Below, one piece after another: positions 10,031 to 20,552 of a stretch of 64,000 nt of DNA. The stretch is from Adineta ricciae. Taxonomy: Eukaryota; Rotifera; Eurotatoria; Adinetida; Adinetidae. Position 1 is the first letter of the stretch; each line of letters begins with the position of its first letter. A program made the position numbers and the translations under genes. The DNA lies in contig CAJNOJ010000253.1 of NCBI GenBank assembly GCA_905250025.1, forward strand, positions 85,147-149,146, read 5' to 3'. The notes beneath the pieces are model-generated. The model did no database searches. It saw nothing but the letters and a program-made list of their open reading frames with translations, and was not told the DNA's origin.

Positions 10031-11705
10031 GTGATCGAACATAATCAGACGTTCTTCATGACGAAAATCGCAATTAATTGTATAAATACTGATACTCAAT
10101 TCAAACAAGATACAGTTTACTTTTCTAACATAAAATTTCGTCAAACTGAATCGTATGTGTTAGATGTAAGTCTTGATGGACACTTTGATTTCTCTTCGCG
10201 ATTCGTTGCAAGAGTGTTGAAAGTCAATCAAAATCGACACGTATTTGTAGTCGGTAATAATAAAACAAATACTCATGTTAGTATTCTCTATTTATTGACT
10301 CTGACCACTAACTGCAGTCTTTATATTGTTGATGATACACGGACAACAACGAAAACTAATGATCATGTTCGTGCTTTTTCAATGGATATTCTTGATGATT
10401 GTTATATAAATACACGAATTTTGTTAACGGTAACGAATCCAGATCTTGCCTTTCTTCTCACAGCGAATGAATTAAACCGGTTTGATCTGATTGGTGAGAA
10501 AACTCATGATGTCATCTGCGGTTTAAACAAGACACGAAAGCAATTTTAGCAATAAACTCCATGTATATGACATGGAAATCAATACAAAATTCGATAGTTC
10601 TCTAAAGCCCTCATCAGCATATCCAAGTCATGCACAAACATATGCTTCCTTTATCTTTTGCTGTATCATCCGCACATATAGATCACCGAACACGTTTGAA
10701 TAGTGATACTTTGTATATAATGTTGAATAATAAATATATTTTTGCATTACCTGTTTCGTGACCAGGTTATTACACAACTACAAATTTATTGCTGACTGAG
10801 CGTTGTGATGCATCTCACATTGATTCCAAACGGCGCAGTCTCCTGATGGAACATTCGAAAACGAAATAGGATCTTTTGGTTGTGCAAACCTTGTCAACCA
10901 ACGGAGAATACAATTTGCCCAGGTGAATTTACAATTCCTTTATCTCGATTTAGTCCTTATTTTCATAATCAATATCCAATTGAGAAACATCATTCATAAT
11001 TGGAAACAAACGAGTGCGAAGTGAGAAATGTTAGAAATTCAAAGTTTGTTTTTCAATTAAATGTTCTCCTCACGGAACTCCATTGTTATCAAATACGTCT
11101 GGAATATCTGGAGAAGGCGATGATTCTTCCAATTGTGGTCGACAAAACGGAGCGAATCTTTATATAAAATCTAATTTACCAATCCATAAAATGGCTTTAA
11201 GCGTATCGTTCTTTGTTTATCCCAAAAATCGTTAATAACACCGAAAGACTTGCAAAAACCGATGAGATTGTCATCAGTGGATTATGGCATTCGACGTATA
11301 AATTTAAAATAAATAAAATATTTGTCGATCGTGCAACACTTTTACATAAAAAAAAAACGAATGGCGAGAAACTGATGGCTTATGTCACAAATTTAGCAGT
11401 TGCAATAGAAGAAACAGGAACCAGTCGCGCGTCAAACAGAGATTATTTTTCATGTGATTCTCTTCGTTGCTCTCTGTATTGATCTAGCTGCGATGAGTTT
11501 AATTCTATTTAAACTTTGGATTATTCCAATAGTGAAGTTTTTATTAAGAAAATCTCTTCGTCTGGTTTATGACAATGAAATTCCTTCAAGTAATATTCAT
11601 TTCGAAATGGAATTAAAGATTTCAAAAGCGAAACTGCAAGAAAACAGTGAAACCCTGCAAATGCTTATATTCAATGTTCTTCTCAATCAGCAGTCTTTTA
11701 TATAG
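10031..11705 (+). pseudogene. Decayed unknown gene, copy B
   Basis: Counterpart of 4085-5804. This copy keeps a 172-codon frame (10031-10549) covering the part that is already frameshifted in copy A, but later parts are broken by stops and shifts. The blocks 'GLWHSTYKFKINKIFVDR' near 11280, 'LILFKLWIIPIVKF' near 11490 and 'HFEMELKISKAKLQENSE' near 11600 are kept. Since the disabling changes differ partly between copies, decay seems to have continued after the two copies separated. Family not recognised. Confidence 0.6.
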
Positions 11706-11985
11706 AATTGAGTGAATTTGGAAAATTTTTCACAGAAGAACTAAATAAAAAAGAAAGCGGAGAAGAGATACCTTCTCAAAAGATGATCCTTCTTAAAAGT
11801 GTCTGAGAATAGTTTTTGCGACTCTCGACGACCGTGATTCTCTCTACCGGAATGAACACATCCATCGCGAAGCATACTCTGTTCGCTTCTTTTCTATCTA
11901 TGTAATAAAAACACATGTTATTTCCTTCTCTCGTCTCTGTGAGAACGAAGGAGAGAAAAAACTGAAGAGTTCATTCATGCAAAAG

Positions 11986-13220
11986 ATGTGCGACGATGAT
12001 CTAGCAACGATTGTGATTGACAATGGCAGTGCATACTCGACGGCTGGTTTAGCCGGTGATGATGCACCACGATCAGTGATTCCATCGATTATTGGTCGAC
12101 CGCGTTATCAAAATTCAATGATTGAGATAGGAGAAAATGAGTTTTATGTTGGTGATGCAGCGCTTTCCAAACGTCCAATTCCATCTTTTAAATATCCTAT
12201 TGAACATGGTCTTGTTACGAATTGGGAAGATATGGAAAAGATTTGGTTTCATATATTTAATCATGAGCTTCAGGTTTCTCCTGAAGAACGTCCTGTTCTC
12301 CTCACAGAAACATCACTTCCTCCAAAAGCGCATCGAGAAAAAATGGCTCAAATCATGTTTGAAACATTTCATGCGAAAGGTTTATGAACTATGGCTCCAT
12401 CGAAAACAAAAAATTTCTTTTCAATTTCGTTTAGGGTTTTACGTTCATAATCAAGCAGTATTGGCACTCTATGCAAATGGTCGAACAACTGGTATTGTTC
12501 TTGATTCAGGCGATGGAGTGACACATGTTGTACCAATTTATGAAGGTTATTCGATGCCGCTCTATATCCATCGATCCAATATAGCTGGACGAGTTTTAAC
12601 GAATTATTTAATGACACTATTGAACGAACGTGGTCACTATTTTGTAACACCATTTGAACATCATCTTGTTGACGATATGAAAGAAAAACTCGCTTATGTT
12701 TCATTCAATTTTCAACAGGACATGGATACAGCTCAATTAGCGTCTTCAATTGAGAAACACTATGAATTACCCGACGGACAAATTGTTACTCTAGGAAATG
12801 AACGATTTCGATGTGCTGAAGTTTTATTTCAACCGAATATTCTTGAAATCGGATACGAAAGTCTTGGTAAGATTTTTTCAATAAAATGCTCATTTTTCTT
12901 CATTTCTGTTTGAAGGTATTCATCGAATGGTCCATAACACTATTCTGAAATGTGATATTAACATTCGTAGTAGTTTATATTCGAATATCATTCTTTGCGG
13001 TGGTTCAACGATGTTTCCTGGTATTGTTGAGCGTCTGAAAAAGGAAATGGGAGCGTTGGCACCCTCAACAATAGAAACGAAAATCATTGCACCACCAGAA
13101 AGAAAGTATTCGACATGGATTGGTGGTTCGATTCTAGCGTCGTTGTCAACCTTCCGACAAATGTGGATATCGAAACAAGAATTCGAAGAATCAGGCCCAT
13201 CAATTGTACATCGATTTTGA
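11986..13220 (+). CDS. Divergent actin, copy B, complete
   Basis: Exons 11986-12379, 12435-12866 and 12916-13220, introns 55 and 49 bp at the same positions as copy A, giving 376 residues, the usual length of invertebrate actin. The ATP-site motifs and the YPIEHG histidine are kept. The C-terminus reads '[13 protein letters not shown]' and lacks the KCF ending (penultimate cysteine) of conventional actins. The DNase-loop region between GRPRYQ and YVGD differs from conventional actin. Roughly two thirds of the residues match conventional actin by eye, so it is a fast-evolving actin paralogue and not the main cytoplasmic actin. It is followed in the same orientation by the MAM gene. Confidence 0.9.
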
Positions 13221-13444
13221 CCTGAAAACATCATGTTGGTAATTTCATAAAATTCCACTAACGTCTTATATTACGTGCGATTACATTGACAAAACACAAA
13301 AGTGCATAATTACAAACGCTCTTCTTTTATTATTTCAGTGTCATTGATAACAAGTTTCACTGTGACGTCATCTTGTTTTGTTGATAATAAACTCTTCTAC
13401 TCTGACTATAAAAAGAAACAAAAGTATAGTATACGTCAATAACC
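13221..13444 (+). promoter_or_regulatory. Promoter region of the MAM gene with TATA box at 13407-13413
   Basis: The spacer between the actin stop and the MAM start holds a TATAAAA at 13407-13413, about 38 bp before the ATG at 13445. If used, the 5' UTR would be very short. Core promoter inferred from sequence only. Confidence 0.4.
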
Positions 13445-15488
13445 ATGATGATGTATTCGATATATTTCTTGATAAATACTTTCCTTTTGAGTCAGTCAGT
13501 GATTCTGGAATGTAATTTTGAAAATCCTTGTAATGATTTGGTATTTGATCGTAATTGGGGTATGACAGATGGTCTTCATCCACATCCAATCGATCATGAT
13601 CATACATTGAATACAAGTTCAGGTCATTATTTGTTTTTCAATTCTCCGAATTCAACGAAATTTCCAATATCGGAAATCAAAACCGATGAATGGCTACAAT
13701 TCTTCGATAATGAATCGGTGTGCTTTCAATTCTGGTATTATACATCATCCCTACATTTTCCTTTTAATATTCAATTAATTCAAGGTGACGATGAACAACT
13801 AAATCGTGTTTTAGCTGAAATTCCCGGTAAAGATCCATCGATAGATGATTGGACAAGAATCAAAATAAAATTACCGGCTGAAAGATTTAAAATCTTCGTT
13901 CGATTAAATCACACAAATGGAATGCTCGCTTTGGATGATTTTTTAGTTGATTATTGTGATGAACCACGTCCACCACCATCCAAAACATTGTTTTCTTGTG
14001 ATTTTGAGTCATCTTGTACCGAACAGCTGGTATCTCTATCAAATTATCCATACCAATGGTCAGTTGTTCAAGCAAAAGATGGAAAACAAAAAGAGCGTGA
14101 CGCACCGGCTGTTGATTATACATTTGCCAATGAATCAGGACATTATATTTGGTTAAACAATTATGATTTGATTGATAAAGGTCGAGTTGGGTATCTAGCG
14201 ATGCGAAATTCTATTGATATCAATGGAAATGAATCATTTTGTTTGAATTTTTATTATTATTTGTATGGACGGGCAAGATCAAGTCATCTTTTTATTTATT
14301 CGTGGACAAACGATACGTCAAATGAAATACAAATGATTTGGCCAAATCAAAATTCGCAATCTTTTACGTAAGAATATGAAAACTTGTTAATTGTCACTGA
14401 AATGTCTTCGCTTTTAGATATATCAAGGACCGCTGGTAAAGATTTCTTTCATTTTTCGAAAAAAACACTTCTTTTGTATTTTTCTGTATGAAAATAGGAG
14501 TTGGGCAATTGTCAATTTACCAGTTGGTATTTACACAATTATGTTTCGAATGGATAGTGATGATATCATACAGAGTTCATTTGCTTTGGATAATATTCAA
14601 ATAAGTTCGTGTTCTTATCCTCCGAGAGAACTTTCGTCATACGATTCAACTTTATCTTTTTCGTGCGATTTTGATGACTTAACAATGTGTAACATGGAAA
14701 ACACAGATGATTTCACTTCACCTTCATTTAATTTTACTGTTGAGACTGGGGAAACAATACTGAGAAAAGATTTAGGACCTATTTATGATCATACAAGAAA
14801 TTCGTCTACTGGCGGTTTTATTTATTGGAATCAACAATTACCGTTTCGGTCAGGTGATACAGGTTTCATTCGTCCTTGGAAAAAAATTGAACAAAACTAT
14901 GGAATGTGTATCCAATTTGCTTACTACGTTAAATCATCAGCAATGAATAAAAATGGAACACAATTAATATTGCGAGCAGGTGGATGTTATGGGAAAGAGA
15001 TGTGGATTCAATTGTTAGATGACAGCTTCGGATGGAAAATTGTCAAAATACCTGTGGAAAGATTTGCTTGCATGGAAAATTTCTATTTTCGTGTTAGACA
15101 GATCGAACCAGTTCAAGTTTCAATTGCGTTTGATGATATTCAAATTGAGCAATGTTCTTCATTCGATCCAACAACAACAACAACAACCACACCATCTACT
15201 ACAGCAACAACAACAACAACAACCACACCATCTACTACAGGAACAACAACAACAACAACCACACCATCTACTACAGCAACAACAACAACAATGATGACGA
15301 CGACGGCGATTACACAAATTACAACAACAAGTGTCACCACGACCACTTCAGCAACTCAAACTACGTCATTATCATCGACTTCTAGTGAAACAACAACACC
15401 GACAAGCAATGCACTACAATTAGTATCGATACAAAATATTTACTTGGTCAGTTTATGCATTTTCCAAATAATGTCTCAATTCTTCTGA
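13445..15488 (+). CDS. Three-MAM-domain protein with Thr-rich stalk and GPI-type tail, copy A
   Basis: Exons 13445-14367, 14418-14435 (18 bp) and 14498-15488 give 643 residues. The splice sites restore a continuous protein (SFT-YIKDRW-SWAIVNLP). Order: signal peptide (about 1-20); three MAM-like domains, each opening with a Cys-Phe motif (ECNFENPC, FSCDFESSC, FSCDFDDLTMC) and ending with an AxDD/ALDN..V..C-type motif; then a Thr/Ser-rich, probably O-glycosylated stalk with tandem TTTTTTTPSTTA units; then a C-terminal hydrophobic stretch without a basic tail, as in GPI-anchored proteins. MAM domains act in adhesion, so a cell-surface or matrix role is likely. The 18-bp exon is a micro-exon. 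Confidence 0.85.
15172..15290 (+). repeat. Coding 36-bp tandem repeat (mucin-type stalk)
   Basis: Three units of 36 bp built on ACA/ACC codons encode TTTTTTTPSTTA/G. Copy B of the gene (around 24700-24750) keeps only about one degenerate unit, so the stalk length varies between the two copies. Confidence 0.8.
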
Positions 15489-15779
15489 TAATAAAATAAC
15501 AATATTTACACTTTCCTTTTTGGTATTGCTAAAACATAAATATCTTGAGATTGAAAACATAGTATATCCTACTAAACATTTACATGTTCTCAATTAGGCT
15601 TGGGACCGCGGACCGGTAGAGATCGTCTTTGTCGGTGTTCTTGGTAAGTTCTGGAGTATTGACAATTTAATTGATGTATTTCACTCGATTCGGTTGACTT
15701 TCACAATTTGCAAATAAAATATCTAAGATATTGACAGATTTTTCAAAATAGAGGGAATCAAAGATTTCTTTGAAAAGTG

Positions 15780-16170
15780 CTCAAGTGATTCGAGTGATAA
15801 ACTACAGGAGATCATTATTTTATCTTAAGTGTACTGAGCGTTCTATTCACATCATTTCAGTAAGAGATCAGTCTCAATTGCTCCGTAAAACTGGATATAA
15901 TCTTCGTAAGATTGAAAAAATATTTTGTAATTACGCATCGAACGTAAAATTCCGATTGATAGTTTTGCAGAACAGCTATTAAGTTTTATTCAAGAAACAG
16001 CTCTTCCAATAGAAGTCCTAGCGATATATGTGTTCTGTAACTTCCTGTTCAAAATATCTGAGTATCATGAACATTATTATGATTCTCTTAGAAAAGAGTC
16101 AGCGAATCTAAAGGATGAACGTTACTTCTTATTATTACAAATCTTAAATTGCATTATTCGTTTCACCTAT
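15780..16170 (+). pseudogene. Relic of an unknown coding block, copy A
   Basis: Translated fragments match those at 25265-25575 in copy B: 'CTERSIHIISVRDQSQ' followed, after a break, by 'EVLAIYVFCNFLFKISEYHE'. The two copies differ by a base near 15927 (TGTAATTACG against TGATTACG), which makes a stop in B and a shift in A. I do not recognise the family. A dying gene or a piece of a mobile element are both possible. Confidence 0.4.
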
Positions 16171-16999
16171 TAGATTCCTATTTTTTATCAGTATCTACTA
16201 CTCGATCAGTCTACTAGTTCACACGTTGTATCATAGTGTTAAGCGTATTCTTATCACAATTTATCCTAATTTGCTTTTCAAAAAGAACACATGTCTTGCT
16301 ATTTGATTGCGTATCGTTGTAATAATACTTCTTCTTATAATGCATATTTATGAAATTCTTCATTAGACAATTATTCAAGGTCATTCTATCAATATATCCA
16401 TCAGTATTACTGTTCTCATCATCTTAACAACACGAAGTGAAGCAAGAATTACGAAATAGATATCCAACTTTTATCAGATATTCTAAGTACAATTTGCCAG
16501 TCAAAAAAAGTTGTATACCGTACATGTACTCATCAATTTTTCTCTTTCATTTCGAATCAGTGTGGCATTAAATTTCGCTTGCAAAGATATAAAAAAGCGC
16601 AACGTTATATCAGAGATGTCTATCGTAACTCAACATCTGCCGTAGAGATGGCACTTTAAATTGGAAGTTAAAATGCCACTCTTACTTTTTTCAAAGCGGT
16701 ACAATGATTTTACAATTTATCCATATAGATATTGATTAAATGAGAAAAGGGAGATCCGATCTTCCCTTCTTGTCACATCCCCACACTCACAGTTTCAACA
16801 TTTTCTGATAAATATAGCGCGTTTCTTTTCTCCTTGATTATGTCTCGAAACCTGAAACAAATAGCAACATCTTGATTCGACTTAGTTTCATCTCTAATGT
16901 GTATGTCTGTCTTCCTTATCATTCAATATTTTATAATCGAATGATATCGCAAAGTATGTTTTCAAAAATGAAACACAACATATGACTAATCAAGAATAA

Positions 17000-17018
17000 T
17001 ATATATATATATATATAT
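17000..17018. repeat. (AT)n microsatellite
   Basis: About ten AT units. The matching site in copy B (near 26715) has only a short TATCTATATC. Confidence 0.8.
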
Positions 17019-17422
17019 CAGTAGTTGTGTAATGATGTATGTGCATTTTTATTGTTATACTTCTTTGTCAGCAACACAAGGCAATAAAAGTCCAGTGTTG
17101 AGATATCTTTTATCTACATGAATAAAAGGCAAACAAATGTTAAGATGCCACCTTTAAAAAAAACCTTTTCTTTCATTTATGTGCTTTTCATCATCGTGAA
17201 TATCTACAATTTCTAGATAGTAACAATAAAAGTGAGAATATTTAAAATTGATGAAAAACTGAATAAAAAAAGATCATTTTACCATCTTTATCTTTTCTAT
17301 GAGTTTTTTTTATTAATGAATAAAGACAATACGATGATAAATTATTTCCTCTGAATTTATTTCTATTTTATAAAGTTGAAAACTAAGAATTTAACAAAAT
17401 TAAAAATCTTGATAGTAGAACG

Positions 17423-20123
17423 ATGAATTATATGATATTGATATTATCTTCTCTTATCATACTCGTGTATAAAACCAATGGTACTTATGCGGATCCTGTT
17501 CCACCTCAACCAAGTCAGGTATGGTACTTTATTTTATTTCTTAATAAAGACAAATAAAAATCAATTTATTATCTATAGTATACAACATCGCTTCTAGTGA
17601 ATGGACAGCGTACGAAATACTATGTAGACACAACTTTATTTAGAGATAGACTTGATTATGATGGTCAAACTTTTAGTACCATTATAGATTTCGAAACTTA
17701 TCGATACTATAAATTATCACAAGGTAATTTTTTTCAATTATTCTATTGTAAATCATAAACTGTATTATGAAGATACATGTTCATGGGGACAAATTCCTGG
17801 CAAAATCGAACCTATGTTAACATTTCGAACTTATGAATTTAAAGGAAGCGTAACATACAACAACATATCATGCTATAAATGGAGCGGATGTCATAATTAT
17901 GAGGTAATTAAGGAAATATTCTAATATTCAATGCATATATCGCAAGAGAAAACGAACTGAATTGCAGGCAAAAATCACTAGTAAATCATCTTACTTGATA
18001 GTTGACCTCTCTGAAATCAAGAAGTCAGTTTTTCTCCGTTGACATATCGAGCATGACGTCTCGACATGATTTGTTTAGTTTTATACTTTTAAAACTGATC
18101 ATCTATCTACAGTAGAACCCCGCTTTCTGAACACCCCTCCTTAATGAACAACCTGTTATTCTGAACACTCTCCGGTCCCCCCGAGCGATTTTTGCTGGTT
18201 TTGACCCCCTCCTTACTGAAATCCTCGCGATTCTGAATATGAACGCTTTTTTTCGGTCCCGACTGTACTATTTCCCTCTCTAATGTGAACATTGTAGAGG
18301 GCGCCGTTACACTTTGAATTAATTCAAAGTATTTCATTGGCTAACATTGTGTTTAGACCAGAGAGAGAAACAGAGAAAGTTAATTTGAATCGACTGTGTA
18401 CACAACGCCAATTGAATTACACGTATCTCTTGTAAATCTGTTTACCTACGTTAAATCATTAAGTATGACAACTCGGCACGAACTTTCTCTAGAAGAAAAA
18501 GTGAATCTTATAAAGGAGAAAGAAAATGGAGTTTCTCATCGAGTCTTATGTGAAAAATTCAATGTATCAATTGGAGCTGTGTCAAACATCTTAAAAAGAA
18601 AGCTGGAGTACACAAATTTAATAAATAAAAACCTGTTGACCAATATTAAATGGTGAAAAACTAGGATTTAAGTGAGAAAAAGCGTTTTCTTCTCCAATCC
18701 CCCTCCTTTGTGATCACCCCGTCATTCTGAACGATTTCGAAAAGTCCCGTTGGTGTTCAGAATAGCGGGGTTCTACTGTATATTTATATATATAAAGAAG
18801 AAGGTTTGTTTGTTTGCTCGCTATTCATTCAGTCCCTGTGACAACTATCGGCGTGAAACTTTCCATGATGTTTCCGTAAGTCCAGAGAAAGGTCGACATG
18901 TGCTTTGTTCCGAAAAAACTGAGCCACACGCATGCTACAGGCAATGTATGAAATTGACCAAGAGAATTGCAGAATTTCAAAAGTGGATGAAATTGATAGC
19001 GAAGGCGGTCAAAGACCGTCTGAGTGCTCATAGAGAACAATCCTCATATTTTCTATGTCTGTGACAGCTCTGTGCATGCTAAAAACGACCTACGAAATTC
19101 ACCAATAGCAGTAGAGGATTACAAAAGATAAGGATAAGTCTTTAGGGTAAGTGAGAGTGAACATAAAGGATGTAAAATATGGAATGACGTGAGAATGAGA
19201 ATGATGTCGATAAGTGAACGACTAGAATGTAGAATGAATATAGCAGAAAAAAGGATTTTTAATAATTTCTGAGGTAGAAAATAGCTTCTATAACGCTTTT
19301 GCATAAAGACATATCGCCGAAACTGCCATTTTATACGATGCACGGTTGGAAAAATAAGAACTGTAAGCGTAGAAATTCGAATTATACTGCTTTGTATCTG
19401 CTGCAGCTCTTCAATACGTGAGATGTTCGACAAAGTCATTACTTATTTGCCATCGGGTGCCTCCGCTAGTCTAATATACAATGACGTTTCGTCAGTACTG
19501 TTATGTTTGCCAAATAAGAAAGAATATTGAAATGCACAGCTTGAAGATTCATTTATTGTTTTGTAAAAGCAATGACTATCATGACTTTAACGATAGTACA
19601 TTAAAAATGTTTTATTCTTAAGACTTCAGATATTTGAAACAATTTCCACCATATGTATATATATGTATATTAACCTCAATTGATCAGATTTCTATGAATT
19701 GGTCTTAATAGTAGAAATTTAATACTGAAGAACATTGGAGTATATACAGTGGTCATTATTTGAGTTTCACTTCGTTTAAATTAACAAGCAGTTCAATTTA
19801 TCTCGCATTGATTAGATATAGCTATAGATTTTTTTATAACATAGGTTGTATGGTTCTATAAGTATATTGTTTATTGACTTTTTGTTTAGATCCCACCAGC
19901 ACCTTTTTATTATTATGCAACAGTAAAAGAAAACTTACCAATGGATTTAAATTTATATACTGTCGGTTCTGATATTCAATTTTTTAACTTTACATATGGC
20001 CCTCCTCCATCAAATGTATTTGATATTCCGAAGAATTGTACTCAAACAGAATTTGATCTATCAATACATCCGACATTATTATATGAAATAGTTCGAAACA
20101 ATAATAAGAATTCGATGTGTTGA
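17423..20123 (+). CDS. Ependymin-related secreted protein, copy A
   Basis: Exons 17423-17518, 17579-17723, 17773-17903 and 19890-20123 give 201 residues, the usual size for ependymin-related proteins. The N-terminus is a signal peptide (about 1-20). The ependymin signature is the C-terminal part 'DIQFFNFTYGPPPSNVFDIP' followed by KNC, which parallels the family's FFN.T.G...PSVF.IP..C ending, with earlier cysteines in DTCSWG and SCYKWSGC. Such proteins are secreted, bind calcium or lipid, and are common in invertebrates. Intron 3 is about 1986 bp because it has taken in mobile DNA (18108-19466); in copy B the same intron is about 617 bp. All splice junctions remain GT..AG and in frame, so the insertion need not disable the gene. 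Confidence 0.72.
18110..18778 (+). mobile_element. Non-autonomous Tigger/pogo-type DNA transposon
   Basis: 669 bp bounded by inverted repeats: left CAGTAGAACCCCGCTTTCTG, right end the reverse complement of CAGTAGAACCCCGCTATTCT, with target TA duplicated at 18108-18109 and 18779-18780. The inside encodes the N-terminal DNA-binding part of a Tigger/CENP-B type transposase (starting near 18468: MTTRHELSLEEKVNLI, then a helix-turn-helix ending SNILKRK) but no DDE catalytic domain, so it is an internally deleted copy. It sits in intron 3 of the ependymin-like gene and is absent from copy B, which marks it as younger than the split of the copies. Confidence 0.88.
18781..19466. mobile_element. Second insertion of unknown class beside the Tigger element
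   Basis: This stretch is also missing from copy B. At the outer edges of the whole 1.36-kb insertion the short word TCTA occurs on both sides (near 18103 and 19469), which could be a target duplication. A 106-codon minus-strand frame (19119-19439) is weakly like the C-terminal end of a non-LTR reverse transcriptase, but I would not rely on that. No terminal repeats recognised. Confidence 0.4.
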
Positions 20124-20552
20124 TTATAGACACTATACAATAAAGCAAAACTTTTTTACAAAAAACTTTTCTATTAAATAAACAATTGCATAATTTGTAT
20201 CATTATTTAAATATTTTCAACGTTTTACATATTTACTATTATAGACCATGGATGTGAAGGTACATGGTGCGATCTCATATGTAACAGTTCATCCACACTA
20301 GGTGGGGTCCTTTTCGCTCACACCTTACCATTAAGATTAGAGAAATTAATAGCGGTTATTTATCTATACTTCGAAGCGTTAAGCAGATGTTCAATATTTG
20401 TTTTCACTGTAGAATATTTCGCTCCAATCGTCTAATTAATAACTGTTTATGAGCAATATTACTTCGAACCACGTGTATTGTTGCATTCCCTTCTCATTCG
20501 GATGTATAACGCATAAGCGTTCCTTTTAGGTTGGAAAAGTGTAGTCAATTAT

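Larger units (their letters stand above)
7265..13190 (+). repeat. Duplicated block 1, copy B
   Basis: This is the direct-orientation counterpart of 1290-7263. It begins in the last codons of the DUF229 gene and continues past the actin gene into the MAM gene without a break, so it belongs to the next contig of the scaffold. Confidence 0.9.
15489..17422. other. Intergenic between MAM and ependymin-like genes, copy A
   Basis: Apart from the relic block and the (AT)n tract noted separately, this AT-rich spacer shows no supported gene. A polyadenylation-like AATAAA lies just after the MAM stop (near 15491). Confidence 0.5.

Noticed and set aside
15140-15346. Val-rich minus-strand and Gln/Asn-rich plus-strand frames over the MAM stalk
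   Set aside because: Alternative readings of the ACA/ACC codon repeat.
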